Assembly: GCF_039973015.1 (NCBI RefSeq)
Contig: NZ_JBDWLT010000006.1
Span: 1-64,000, forward strand
Length of the DNA stretch: 64,000 bases
Direction of reading: 5' to 3'
From: Parvibaculum sp039973015
GTDB taxonomy: Bacteria; Pseudomonadota; Alphaproteobacteria; Parvibaculales; Parvibaculaceae
Shown here: positions 44,841 to 53,690 of the stretch, one piece after another
Layout: each line of letters opens with the position of its first letter
Position numbering within the stretch: the first letter of the stretch is position 1
Program-made: the position numbers and the translations under genes
Notes under the pieces: generated by a model
Database searches by the model: none
The model's input: the letters and a program-made list of their open reading frames with translations, nothing else
Told to the model about the DNA's origin: nothing

Positions 44841-46865
44841 ATGTTCAAATCTCTCCTCATTGCCAATCGCGGCGAAATCGCCGTCCGCATCATCCGCACC
44901 GCGCGTCGCATGGGCCTGAAGACCATAGCGGTCTATTCAGACGCCGATGCCAATGCTTATCACGTGGCGGAAGCCGACGAGGCCTACCGGATCGGGTCTG
45001 CACCGGCGGCCGAGAGTTATCTGCGGGTAGAGGCCATACTGGACGCTTGCGCGCGGTCCGGCGCAGAGGCGGTCCATCCGGGCTACGGCTTTCTCTCGGA
45101 GAATGCGAGCTTTGCGGACGCCTGCGCGAAAGCGGGGCTCATTTTCGTCGGACCGCAGGCAGATGCAATCCGTGCGATGGGGCTCAAGGATGCAGCCAAG
45201 GCGCTGATGGAGAAGGCAGGGGTGCCTGTCGTTCCCGGCTATCACGGGGACAATCAGGACGTGGATTTTCTAAGCGCGCAAGCGGAGAAAATCGGCTACC
45301 CGGTTCTCATCAAGGCTGTGGCAGGCGGAGGTGGCAAGGGTATGCGCCGTGTCGACGATCCCGCCGATTTCGGGAGGGAGCTCAAAAGCGCGCAACGCGA
45401 GGCGGGCTCCGCTTTCGGTGACGAGCGTGTGCTGGTCGAAAAATATGTAGCGCGTCCGCGTCATATCGAAATTCAGGTCTTTGCAGACAACCATGGGCAG
45501 GCCGTGTCACTTCACGAGCGCGATTGCTCGTTGCAGCGCCGTCACCAAAAGGTGATCGAGGAAGCGCCCGCGCCAGGAATGCCGCCCGAGATGCGGAAAG
45601 CCATGGGCGAGGCGGCGGTCGCGGCTGCCAAGGCTATCGGCTATAGCGGCGCAGGCACGGTCGAGTTCATTGCCGATGCGAGCGAAGGCCTGAAGACCGA
45701 CGGTTTCTGGTTCATGGAAATGAATACGCGGCTTCAGGTGGAGCATCCGGTGACGGAAGCGATCACCGGGCTCGATCTCGTGGAATGGCAACTCCGCGTT
45801 GCGGGCGGCGGGCATCTGCCCATGACACAGAGTGAGGTGCCGCTGAATGGCCATGCTGTTGAAGTACGACTCTATGCAGAAGATCCTGCGAAGAAGTTTT
45901 TTCCATCGACCGGCAAGGTGCTGAGATTGCGTGCACCCTCCAACATGCCCCATGTCCGTACCGACATGGGTGTACGCGAGGGTGATGAAGTCAGCATGTT
46001 TTATGACCCGATGATCGGGAAGATCATAGCGCATGGTGAGACGCGGCTGATTGCGCTCCGCACACTCCGGGGATTTCTTTCGCGCATGGAAGTGGCGGGT
46101 CCGAAAACCAATCTCGCCTTTCTTGCTGCTGTCATGGGGCATGATGCCTTCATGGCCGGGGATATCGATACAGGGTTCATTGACCGCCATCTTGAGGATC
46201 TTGTTCCCATGCGAGGTGTGGGATCACGTGTTCTCGCCCTCGGCGTGGCGGGGCATCTTCTGCGACGCAAAGCTGAGGCCGAGGTTGTGCAACAGCGGCG
46301 AGATGAACCCCGTTCACCCTGGGCTGCGAATGACAGCTGGGTTCTTGGCGGACACCGGAGCGAAGTGCTGAAGTTTGCTGTCGCGGGCGAGGAGGTTACG
46401 CTCACTGTCATGCCAGAAGGTGATAGCTGGCGTATTGCTGGAGCGCGCCCCGATGGTGAAGAGGTCATCGTCTCGGCCGTCATGGATGATGATCATGTGC
46501 TGACCGCGACGGTTGACGGGGTTCGCCTCACGGCTTCTTGCGTGGAAAAAGGGACAGGCCTTATCCTCATCCATGAAGGTGCTGCGACCGAATTCGAGAT
46601 TGTTGACCCGATGGACGTTGACGTGGCATCGGATGCGGATACTGGAGCGCTCAAGGCACCGATGCCCGGCAAGATCATCCAGGTACTGGCTGAGGCGGGT
46701 ACCAAAGTGAGGAAAGGTGCCGGGCTTGTCGTGATGGAAGCGATGAAGATGGAACAGACGCTGGTCGCGGGAATGGATTCCCTCGTCGCAGATGTTCGTG
46801 TGGCTGTCGGTGACCAGGTAGAGGCGGGCGCTGTGCTTGTGTCCTTTGAGGAGAAGGCGGAGTGA
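44841..46865 (+). CDS. mccA: Methylcrotonyl-CoA carboxylase, biotin-carrying (alpha) subunit
   Basis: Biotin carboxylase plus biotin carrier for MccB. It is 674 residues from the ATG at 44841 behind GGAGAGG, opening MFKSLLIANRGEIAVRIIRT. The ATP-grasp loop AVAGGGGKGMRR is near residue 165, and the C-terminal biotinyl domain has MEAMKMEQT with biotin Lys at about 636. Clearly a paralogue of pccA at 25266 but paired with an MCC-type beta subunit. Its end overlaps the DUF1489 gene (GTGA). Confidence 0.94.
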   Translation: MFKSLLIANRGEIAVRIIRTARRMGLKTIAVYSDADANAYHVAEADEAYRIGSAPAAESYLRVEAILDACARSGAEAVHPGYGFLSENASFADACAKAGLIFVGPQADAIRAMGLKDAAKALMEKAGVPVVPGYHGDNQDVDFLSAQAEKIGYPVLIKAVAGGGGKGMRRVDDPADFGRELKSAQREAGSAFGDERVLVEKYVARPRHIEIQVFADNHGQAVSLHERDCSLQRRHQKVIEEAPAPGMPPEMRKAMGEAAVAAAKAIGYSGAGTVEFIADASEGLKTDGFWFMEMNTRLQVEHPVTEAITGLDLVEWQLRVAGGGHLPMTQSEVPLNGHAVEVRLYAEDPAKKFFPSTGKVLRLRAPSNMPHVRTDMGVREGDEVSMFYDPMIGKIIAHGETRLIALRTLRGFLSRMEVAGPKTNLAFLAAVMGHDAFMAGDIDTGFIDRHLEDLVPMRGVGSRVLALGVAGHLLRRKAEAEVVQQRRDEPRSPWAANDSWVLGGHRSEVLKFAVAGEEVTLTVMPEGDSWRIAGARPDGEEVIVSAVMDDDHVLTATVDGVRLTASCVEKGTGLILIHEGAATEFEIVDPMDVDVASDADTGALKAPMPGKIIQVLAEAGTKVRKGAGLVVMEAMKMEQTLVAGMDSLVADVRVAVGDQVEAGAVLVSFEEKAE

Positions 46866-47296
46866 CGGTTCACCTCGTCAAGCTTTGCGTCGGTGCCGAG
46901 GATATTTCAGACCTGGCGGCATGGCAGGCCGCGCGCCTTGCTGAAAAGAAGAAACTGAAGCAGCCGCAGGTTCTTGCTCATGTAACGCGCATGACGCCCA
47001 AGCGCGCCGACGAACTTCTCGCAGGCGGTTCGCTCTACTGGGTGATGAAAGGCGTTATCCGGTGCCGTCAGAAACTTATCGGTATCGAGCCTTTCACGGA
47101 TAATGAAGGGGTCGGACGCTGTCGGCTTGTCCTCGACGAGGAGATCGTGGCAACGCGGCGACAGGAGCGGCGGCCTTTCCAGGGCTGGCGCTATCTGGAC
47201 CCGAAGGACGCCCCCTCCGATGTGAAAAAGGGCGAAGCCGAAGACGACATGCCAGAGGAAATGCGCCGGGAGCTGGAAGAGCTGGGGCTTCTCTGA
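46862..47296 (+). CDS. DUF1489-family protein
   Basis: A 144-residue protein of a conserved alphaproteobacterial family of unknown function. It opens MTVHLVKLCVGAEDISDL and has GSLYWVMKGVIRCRQ, FTDNEGVGRCRLVLDEEIV and PFQGWRYLDPKDAP, which are family-typical. The acidic C-terminus is probably flexible. The GTG start lies inside the mccA stop, so it is co-translated with the carboxylase here; whether that reflects function is open. Confidence 0.88.
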   Translation: MTVHLVKLCVGAEDISDLAAWQAARLAEKKKLKQPQVLAHVTRMTPKRADELLAGGSLYWVMKGVIRCRQKLIGIEPFTDNEGVGRCRLVLDEEIVATRRQERRPFQGWRYLDPKDAPSDVKKGEAEDDMPEEMRRELEELGLL

Positions 47297-47367
47297 ACCC
47301 ACCCCAAAGAGCGGGTGACAGTGCGCTCCTGCCGTGCTGGTGTTGGAAAAACACGAGGGAGGGGACA

Positions 47368-48261
47368 ATGCGGCGCGATATCGAGTTTCAGACGGAAGAC
47401 GGCGTGACGCTTCGCGGCTGGTTCTACCAGGGCAAGGGAGTGAAGGGGCCTGCGCCTACGGTCGTGATGGCGCATGGCTTTTCTGCCGTGAAGGAAATGT
47501 ATCTCGGAGACTTCGCGGAATTCTTCGCGGAGGAGGGGATATCCTCGCTCGTCTACGATCATCGGAATTGCGGCGCCAGCGACGGAACCCCGCGCGGACA
47601 TCTCGATCCTCGCGAGCAGATCGATGGATACCGCGATGCCATCACCCATGTACAGGCTATGGATGAGGTGGACGAGAACCGTATCGGTATCTGGGGGTCG
47701 AGTTATTCAGGAGGCCATGTGCTCGTCGTCGGTGCGATCGACCGGCGGGTCAAATGCGTCGTTTCCCAGGTGCCGCTTGTCGCGGGGCTCGAGTCGGCGC
47801 GACGGCTTATTCGCGGCGATCACTGGAAAGCGACAAGGGCCGGTTTCGAGGCGGACCGTGCAGCGCGGATGCGCGGCGAGCCGAATGCCCGTGTGCCGGT
47901 GACAGCGCCGGAAGGCGAGCCCTGCGCGCTTCCGACGGCCGACACTTATGCGTTCTTCACCGAGTTCACCAGGTCGAATTCGACCAATTGGGAGAACGAG
48001 GTAACGCTGCAGTCTGTTGAGCTCTTTACGGAGTACGAACCGGGTATATATGCGTCGCGTATATCACCGACGCCACTTCTTCTGGTCGCAGCGCTGGAGG
48101 ATCATCTGACGCCCTACGACATGACAGCACGAGTCTACGAAGACGCATTGGAGCCCAAGAAATTCCTGCAACTTCCTTGCGGCCATTTCCAGGCCTATAC
48201 CGGGGACATGTTCAAGATGTCGGCCCCCGTACAGCGCGACTGGTTCAAGACGTATCTTTGA
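47368..48261 (+). CDS. Alpha/beta hydrolase
   Basis: A 297-residue serine hydrolase with the alpha/beta fold. The oxyanion block is VVMAHGFSAVKEM; the nucleophile elbow is GSSYSGG (Ser in the centre), the acid is probably in LEDHLTPYD, and the His in CGHFQAY. The N-terminus EFQTEDGVTLRGWFY is like bacterial acylamino/dienelactone-type and DUF1100-type hydrolases. GAGGGGAC precedes the start. Substrate unknown. Confidence 0.88.
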   Translation: MRRDIEFQTEDGVTLRGWFYQGKGVKGPAPTVVMAHGFSAVKEMYLGDFAEFFAEEGISSLVYDHRNCGASDGTPRGHLDPREQIDGYRDAITHVQAMDEVDENRIGIWGSSYSGGHVLVVGAIDRRVKCVVSQVPLVAGLESARRLIRGDHWKATRAGFEADRAARMRGEPNARVPVTAPEGEPCALPTADTYAFFTEFTRSNSTNWENEVTLQSVELFTEYEPGIYASRISPTPLLLVAALEDHLTPYDMTARVYEDALEPKKFLQLPCGHFQAYTGDMFKMSAPVQRDWFKTYL

Positions 48262-48267
48262 GATGCT

Positions 48268-49134
48268 TCAGACCGGCATATTGTCGATGAGGCGTGTTTT
48301 GCCGATCTTTGCGGCAACAAGAATACGTGCCGGAGCCGTCGGCCTGTCATCAGGAAAGGCGGCGAGCGAAGTTGAATCGCGGATTTCCAGATAATCGAGC
48401 TTTTCGAAGCCGAGCGCGAGAATGCGCTTTCCACCTTTTGCCGTTGCGTCCGAAATCGACGCGCCGTTCGCCACGCTTGCTGCCGTTTCGCGCAGGATCA
48501 CATTGAGCTGCCCGGCCGACTTTCGTTCTTCCGGTGAGAGGTAAACATTGCGCGATGACAAGGCGAGACCATCCGGTTCGCGCATGATAGGACCGCCGAG
48601 GATTTGGGTCGGGATATCTAGATCCGCCACCATGCGGCGGATCACCATGAGTTGCTGCCAGTCCTTCTCGCCGAAGATTGCGATATCCGGCATGGCACGA
48701 AGAATGAGCTTTGCAACGACGGTGGCGACACCTGCAAAATGCGTGGGGCGGAATGTTCCCTCGAGCGGTTCGCTGACACCCGTGAGGGAAATCGTCGTCG
48801 AGAACCCCTCCGGGTACATGTCGTCGGCATTCGGTGCGAAGATCAGGTCCGCCTTGCCTTCAAGTTTGGCGGCGTCTGCTGCTTCGGTGCGGGGATAAGC
48901 GGAGAAATCCTCGTTTGGCGCAAACTGCGTGGGATTGACGAAGATGGAGACAATGGTCCGGTCCGCATTCTTGCGCGCTTGATCGACAAGCGAGAGATGG
49001 CCTTCGTGCAATGCGCCCATGGTTGGCACGAGGGCGACGCTCAGCCCCTCTTTGCGCCAGGCGGCAACAGCCTCTCGGAGATCGGCGGCGCTGCGTGCAA
49101 CTGAAATTTCATAGCTCTCGGTATCGAGCGGCAT
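48268..49134 (-). CDS. panC: Pantothenate synthetase
   Basis: Joins pantoate and beta-alanine with ATP to make pantothenate (vitamin B5). It is 288 residues from the ATG at 49134, eight bases after GGAGGA. The nucleotide signature PTMGALHEGHLSLV is at residues ~37-50; FVNPTQFAPNEDF, EKDWQQL and SSRNVYLSPEER (the second ATP motif) are all present. panB is not adjacent. It is convergent with the hydrolase gene. Confidence 0.96.
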   Translation of the reverse strand: MPLDTESYEISVARSAADLREAVAAWRKEGLSVALVPTMGALHEGHLSLVDQARKNADRTIVSIFVNPTQFAPNEDFSAYPRTEAADAAKLEGKADLIFAPNADDMYPEGFSTTISLTGVSEPLEGTFRPTHFAGVATVVAKLILRAMPDIAIFGEKDWQQLMVIRRMVADLDIPTQILGGPIMREPDGLALSSRNVYLSPEERKSAGQLNVILRETAASVANGASISDATAKGGKRILALGFEKLDYLEIRDSTSLAAFPDDRPTAPARILVAAKIGKTRLIDNMPV

Positions 49135-49230
49135 GGTCGTATCCTCCGGTAAGCCGCGCGGAAGATAGCGGCGCAAAGGACAGACATCAATTGCGCTCGA
49201 TTTCGTGCAGGAGAGACTTATATCTTCATC

Positions 49231-49524
49231 ATGAAACAGATTTTGTCCGTCACTTTTGCTGTCCTGATTGCGGCCCCTGCGTTTGCACGCGGCCCTACGT
49301 CACCCGAGCTGCCGCAACTCCAGACCATTCCGAATCCTGTGGCAAAGCCGGAACCACGCAAAAGCTTCATCCCCGGCCATAAGAGCGAATATGGCGGGTG
49401 GGTAAGGCCGCAAATGCGCGAAGGCGCACCTATTCCGCCGGTCGCGCCATCACAGGAGTCGAAGGGGTATATACCCGGTCACTATGACAAAGACGGCAAC
49501 TGGGTGCCGGGGCAGCCTCACTGA
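49231..49524 (+). CDS. Small exported proline-rich protein with PGH repeats
   Basis: A 97-residue protein of unknown function. The first ~19 residues (MKQILSVTFAVLIAAPAFA) are a signal peptide with an AFA cleavage site. The mature part is Pro-rich and has two similar units, SFIPGHKSEYGGWV and GYIPGHYDKDGNWV, that is (F/Y)IPGH-x(3-4)-G-x-WV. No Cys, no membrane segment. It stands alone between divergent panC and the convergent alcohol dehydrogenase gene, so it has its own promoter. Confidence 0.7.
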   Translation: MKQILSVTFAVLIAAPAFARGPTSPELPQLQTIPNPVAKPEPRKSFIPGHKSEYGGWVRPQMREGAPIPPVAPSQESKGYIPGHYDKDGNWVPGQPH

Positions 49525-49527
49525 GGA

Positions 49528-50706
49528 TCAGGTGAGACGCCCTTCAATGGCATTCGCGTAAAGCGCTTCATAGGCGGGAACGCTCATCGGGACCGGATTT
49601 CCGCCATTCGAGGGGTCGTCAAGCGCCATGATGGCAGCTTCGGGAATGATGTCGGTATCGACGCCAATTTCCTTCAGCGTATGCGGAATACCAACTTCCT
49701 CGCGCAAACCCAGCACCCAGTCCACAAAGCCGGAAAAACTCTGGTTCTTGAGGTTGAGGTAGCGTGCGGCGGCTGTCAGCTTATCCTCGATGGCAGCCTT
49801 GTTGTGGACGAGCACATAGGGCATCACCACGGCATTGGTGAGGCCGTGATGTGTGCCGCGTAGCGAGGAGCAGGGGTGACTCATTGCGTGCATCGAGCCG
49901 AGCCCCTTCTGGAACGCGGTCGCCCCCATGGACGAGGCAGCCATCATGAAGGCCCGAGCCTCGACATTGCTGCCATGTTTCGTTGCCTCGGGTAGCCAAT
50001 CCTTGACGAGCCGCATGCCTTCCAGGGCAACGCCCTGCGCAAGCGGGTGCCAGAAGGGCGAGCACCAGGCTTCAAGATTGTGGGAGAGCGCGTCCATGCC
50101 GGTTGCTGCCGTTATGTGAGGCGGCAGGCCGGTGGTCAGTTCCGGATCGCAGATCACATCGACCGGCATCATCTTCGGGTGGAAGATGATCTTCTTGGTG
50201 TGATCGCTTTCATCTGTGATGACGGCGGCGCGGCCGACCTCGGAGCCCGTACCTGCCGTTGTCGGGATAGCGATTACCGGCGCGATGCCTTCAGGATCTG
50301 CACGTGTCCACCAGTCTTCCCGGTCTTCATAGTCCCACATAGGCCGGGTCTGGCCGGACATGAAGGCGATAGCCTTACCTGCGTCCATGGCGCTGCCTCC
50401 GCCGATAACGATGACGCCATCATGCTTGCCATTGCGGAAGACCTTGAGACCTGCTTCGACATCGGAGCCGACAGGGTTCGGGTGAACATCGGTGAAGAGA
50501 GCAGGGGGGATGCCGTTCTTTTCGAGCAAGGCAAGCGTTTCTGCAATCATCGGCAGTGGCTTCAAGCCTGGATCGGTCACGAGCAGAGGCCGGTTCATGC
50601 TGGCCACCGAACAGGCTTCTGCCAGTTCTGCAATACGCCCCGGACCGAAGCGCATCTTGGTCGGGAAGTTCCAGTTGCCGTTCAGGCTCGGATAGGCATC
50701 CATCAT
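49528..50706 (-). CDS. Iron-containing alcohol dehydrogenase
   Basis: A group III NAD(P)-dependent alcohol dehydrogenase, 392 residues. The nucleotide motif is GGGSAMDAGKA at residues ~102-112. Metal ligands are in CDPELTTGLPPHITAATGMDA (Asp), SHNLEAW (His) and SMHAMSHPCSSLRGTHHGL (two His). The ATG overlaps the aldehyde dehydrogenase stop (ATGA); a second ATG directly follows. It is the last gene of the amine-type operon 53461-49528. Substrate unknown. Confidence 0.92.
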   Translation of the reverse strand: MMDAYPSLNGNWNFPTKMRFGPGRIAELAEACSVASMNRPLLVTDPGLKPLPMIAETLALLEKNGIPPALFTDVHPNPVGSDVEAGLKVFRNGKHDGVIVIGGGSAMDAGKAIAFMSGQTRPMWDYEDREDWWTRADPEGIAPVIAIPTTAGTGSEVGRAAVITDESDHTKKIIFHPKMMPVDVICDPELTTGLPPHITAATGMDALSHNLEAWCSPFWHPLAQGVALEGMRLVKDWLPEATKHGSNVEARAFMMAASSMGATAFQKGLGSMHAMSHPCSSLRGTHHGLTNAVVMPYVLVHNKAAIEDKLTAAARYLNLKNQSFSGFVDWVLGLREEVGIPHTLKEIGVDTDIIPEAAIMALDDPSNGGNPVPMSVPAYEALYANAIEGRLT

Positions 50707-52097
50707 TTTGTTCTGGTTCTCAGGTGAAAGCTCTTCGGCCGGGTCACGTATTCGTAGCCGACGCGCGAAAGGGTGGCGCCCCGCCCGCTATCCTTGACGC
50801 CGGTCCATGCAAGAGCAGGGTCGAGATAATCGCAGCGATTGAGGAAGAAAGTGCCCGTGTCGATTTGCTCCCCGATTTTTTCCCCGGCGTCCTCGTCTTC
50901 CGTCCAGACGGATGCTGTGAGCCCATAGGGGCTGTCGTTCATGAGTTTGACCGCCTCCTCATCGGAGTGAACCTTCATGATACCGACGACCGGACCGAAG
51001 GTTTCGTCCCGCATCACATCCATCTGATGGTTCACGTCGACCAGGACCTCGGGACCGAGATAGGGCGTCCCCGCCTTCGATGCGGGGAAATGTGTTTCGC
51101 CCACCAAGGCCCGCGCACCGGTACGCTTGGCTTGCTCGATCTGGCCACGGACGAAGGTGGCTGCCGAGGTGCGCACCATTGGACCAATGGTTGTTTCCGG
51201 GTCGAGCGGATTTCCAAGCTTGTACTTTTTCGTGAGGTCCGCGAAACCCTCGACGAAGTCGTCATAGACGTCCGCGTGGACATAAAGACGTTCCTTGCCG
51301 CAGCAGGACTGGCCGGAATTGAAATAGGCGCCATCCACCAGATTTTCGACGGCGAAGGGCAGGTTCGCGTCGGCCCGTATGTAGGCTGGATCCTTGCCGC
51401 CAAGTTCAAGTCCGATACCGACAAATCTGTCCGAGGCGGCCTTCACGACGGCATGGCCGCCGCCGACCGAGCCCGTGAACATGACCAGATCGGTGCGCGG
51501 ATCCGCAATCGTGCGCTCCGTTGCATCGTGGCTCATATGTGCGACCTGGAAAAGGCCGTCCGGGGCGCCCGCCTTTGCAAAGGCTGTTGCAAAGCGTTCG
51601 GCACAAAGGGGCGTCTGGCCCGAATGCTTCAGGATTACCGCATTGCCGGCCATGATAGCGGGCACTACTGAGTTTACGGCAATGAGATATGGGAAGTTCC
51701 AGGCGGCGACGACGAGAACAGTTCCAATCGGTTCGCGACGGACCCAGCGGCGAAAGCCTTCCTTGGGGCCTGCGTCGATGTCCGCCAAGGCGTCTCCTGC
51801 GATCGCGATCATGTAGCGCGCGCGCTCTTCGAAGCCCTTGAGTTCACCCGCTCCAAAAGCAACGGGACGCCCCATCTGCCAGGCAAGTTCGGGGACAATT
51901 TCGTCTTTCATCGCGAGGAAGGCCTCGACGAAGCGCAGGCAAAGCGAGGCGCGCTCTGCCACCGGCACGTATTTCCAGGCAACTTGTGCTGCCTTCGCAA
52001 CCGACAAGGCGCCGTCGATTTCAGCCCACGTCGTGAGAGGGCGTTCGGCGTAAACGCTTCCGTCGACCGGGGATATGACCTTCAGTGTATCGCTCAT
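50703..52097 (-). CDS. Aldehyde dehydrogenase family protein
   Basis: NAD(P)-dependent aldehyde oxidation, 464 residues. VAAWNFPYLIAVNSVVPAIMAGN and KHSGQTPLCAERFA form the cofactor site; the general base is the Glu in IGLELGGKDPAYI and the catalytic Cys is in NSGQSCCGKERLYV. ETFGPVVGIMKVHSDEEAV is typical. It is ATGA-coupled at both ends: to the glutamine-synthetase-like gene before it and the alcohol dehydrogenase after it, so all three act in one pathway. Closest in logic to gamma-glutamyl-aldehyde dehydrogenases (PuuC-like); not proved. Confidence 0.9.
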   Translation of the reverse strand: MSDTLKVISPVDGSVYAERPLTTWAEIDGALSVAKAAQVAWKYVPVAERASLCLRFVEAFLAMKDEIVPELAWQMGRPVAFGAGELKGFEERARYMIAIAGDALADIDAGPKEGFRRWVRREPIGTVLVVAAWNFPYLIAVNSVVPAIMAGNAVILKHSGQTPLCAERFATAFAKAGAPDGLFQVAHMSHDATERTIADPRTDLVMFTGSVGGGHAVVKAASDRFVGIGLELGGKDPAYIRADANLPFAVENLVDGAYFNSGQSCCGKERLYVHADVYDDFVEGFADLTKKYKLGNPLDPETTIGPMVRTSAATFVRGQIEQAKRTGARALVGETHFPASKAGTPYLGPEVLVDVNHQMDVMRDETFGPVVGIMKVHSDEEAVKLMNDSPYGLTASVWTEDEDAGEKIGEQIDTGTFFLNRCDYLDPALAWTGVKDSGRGATLSRVGYEYVTRPKSFHLRTRTK

Positions 52098-53461
52098 CCG
52101 CGCTCAAAGCCTCTCAACAGTTCCCAGTCCGTGATGCGGCGCTCATATTCCATCTGCTCCCAACGGCCCGCATGAAGATAATGTTCGACCACATCTTCGC
52201 CGAGTGCGGCACGGAGCGTATCCGATTTTTCCAGCGCCGTAAGTGCGTCACGAAGGCTTTTGGGAAGGGAAGGGATGCCCGCACCGCCATAGGCATCGCC
52301 GGTAAACTCGGGTTGGAGAGCGAGTTTTTGTTCGACCCCCTGCAGGCCGGCCGCGAGCAGCGCGGCATAAGCCAGATAGGGATTGAGGTCCGCGCCGCCG
52401 ATCCGGCACTCAATTCGCAGGCTCTTGCCCTTACCGCACATGCGGAAACCGGCAGTGCGATTGTCATTCGACCAGACGATGTTGGTCGGCGCGAAGGAGC
52501 CGTCCACGAAACGCTTGTAGGAATTGACCTGGGGGGCAAGGAAATAGGTGAGTTCATGTGCGTGGCGGAGCTGCCCGGCGAGAAAATTCTGGCAAAGTGC
52601 CGACATTCCATGGGGCTCGGACCCTTCTTCAAAGAAGTGGGCTTCTTTCGCCTTTTCATCCCAGAGCGACATGTGAATATGGCAGGAAGAGCCGGCGAGT
52701 TCGTAGTTCCACTTCGCCATGAAGGTCACAGCCCTGCCATGCAGCCAGGCGATTTCCTTGATACCATTTTTCAGTAGCGTGTGCCGGTCGGCCATCTCCA
52801 GTGCCTCGGCATAGCGCACATTGATCTCCTCCTGTCCGGGGCCCCATTCGCCTTTGGAGTTTTCGACGGGGATGCCTGCGCCTTCAAGGCCCGTGCGGAT
52901 AGCACGCATGATGCCTTCTTCTTTTGTTGTGGCGAAGACGTGATAGTCCTCAATGTACCAATTGGGGCTTTTGAGGTTTTGATAGCGCTTCTCGTGTGCG
53001 CTTTCGAAGGTTTCGTCGAAAAGGTAGAATTCAAGCTCCGACGCCGTGAAGGCCTTCATCTTCATGGCGGCAATACGCTTCAATTGCCTTTTTAGTATCG
53101 ATCGAGGGGCGTGCGGTACGTCTTCGCCGTGATGGTCGACTGTGTCGCAGATTACGATGGCTGTGCCCGGCAGCCAGGGAACGCGCCTCAGTGTCGCGAT
53201 GTCGGGTTTCAGCGCGAAGTCGCCATAGCCCTGCGCCCAGCTTGCCGCCTTGTAGCCGGGGACTGGTTCCATATCCGTGTCGACAGTGAGCAGGTAGTTG
53301 CATGCATGCGTTTCGTGGACGCCTGTATCGAGAAAGAAGGGCGCGGCCATTCGTTTTCCAACCAAGCGCCCCTGCATATCCGGCATTGCCATGACGACGG
53401 TGTCGATTTCACCGGATGAGACAAGGTCGGAGAGCTGGTCGAGGGTGAGCATGCCATTCAT
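52094..53461 (-). CDS. Glutamine-synthetase-like enzyme (probable gamma-glutamylamine synthetase)
   Basis: Glutamine synthetase fold, type III/PuuA-like rather than GlnA. It is 455 residues from the ATG at 53461; one at 53452 is an alternative. Metal-site blocks are SELEFYLFDETFESAHEKRY, GEWGPGQEEINVRYA and SSCHIHMSLWD; RIECRIGGADLNPYLAYAA is near the C-terminus. There is no sign of the GlnA adenylylation site. In PuuA and IpuC relatives the enzyme glutamylates an amine before its oxidation, which fits the coupled dehydrogenases. Confidence 0.87.
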   Translation of the reverse strand: MNGMLTLDQLSDLVSSGEIDTVVMAMPDMQGRLVGKRMAAPFFLDTGVHETHACNYLLTVDTDMEPVPGYKAASWAQGYGDFALKPDIATLRRVPWLPGTAIVICDTVDHHGEDVPHAPRSILKRQLKRIAAMKMKAFTASELEFYLFDETFESAHEKRYQNLKSPNWYIEDYHVFATTKEEGIMRAIRTGLEGAGIPVENSKGEWGPGQEEINVRYAEALEMADRHTLLKNGIKEIAWLHGRAVTFMAKWNYELAGSSCHIHMSLWDEKAKEAHFFEEGSEPHGMSALCQNFLAGQLRHAHELTYFLAPQVNSYKRFVDGSFAPTNIVWSNDNRTAGFRMCGKGKSLRIECRIGGADLNPYLAYAALLAAGLQGVEQKLALQPEFTGDAYGGAGIPSLPKSLRDALTALEKSDTLRAALGEDVVEHYLHAGRWEQMEYERRITDWELLRGFERG

Positions 53462-53690
53462 TCGGAAAATCCCGGAGGTTGTCGCCAAGGAGATGAAGGG
53501 CAGCGGTGTTTCTCGCGCTACCGTCAGCCAATAGATCAAGTGTAGCCACAGAGATGGGGGAGGCCGCAAGAGCCGGATGAACGGCCCGTTAGATATCCCT
53601 GGGGCGGGAATGTTGACGCGTTCCCGGCGAGCACCCAAACTCCGCACGATTCGGCAGAGATGCCGGAGGTTTTGGGAACGGGCGGGTTGA

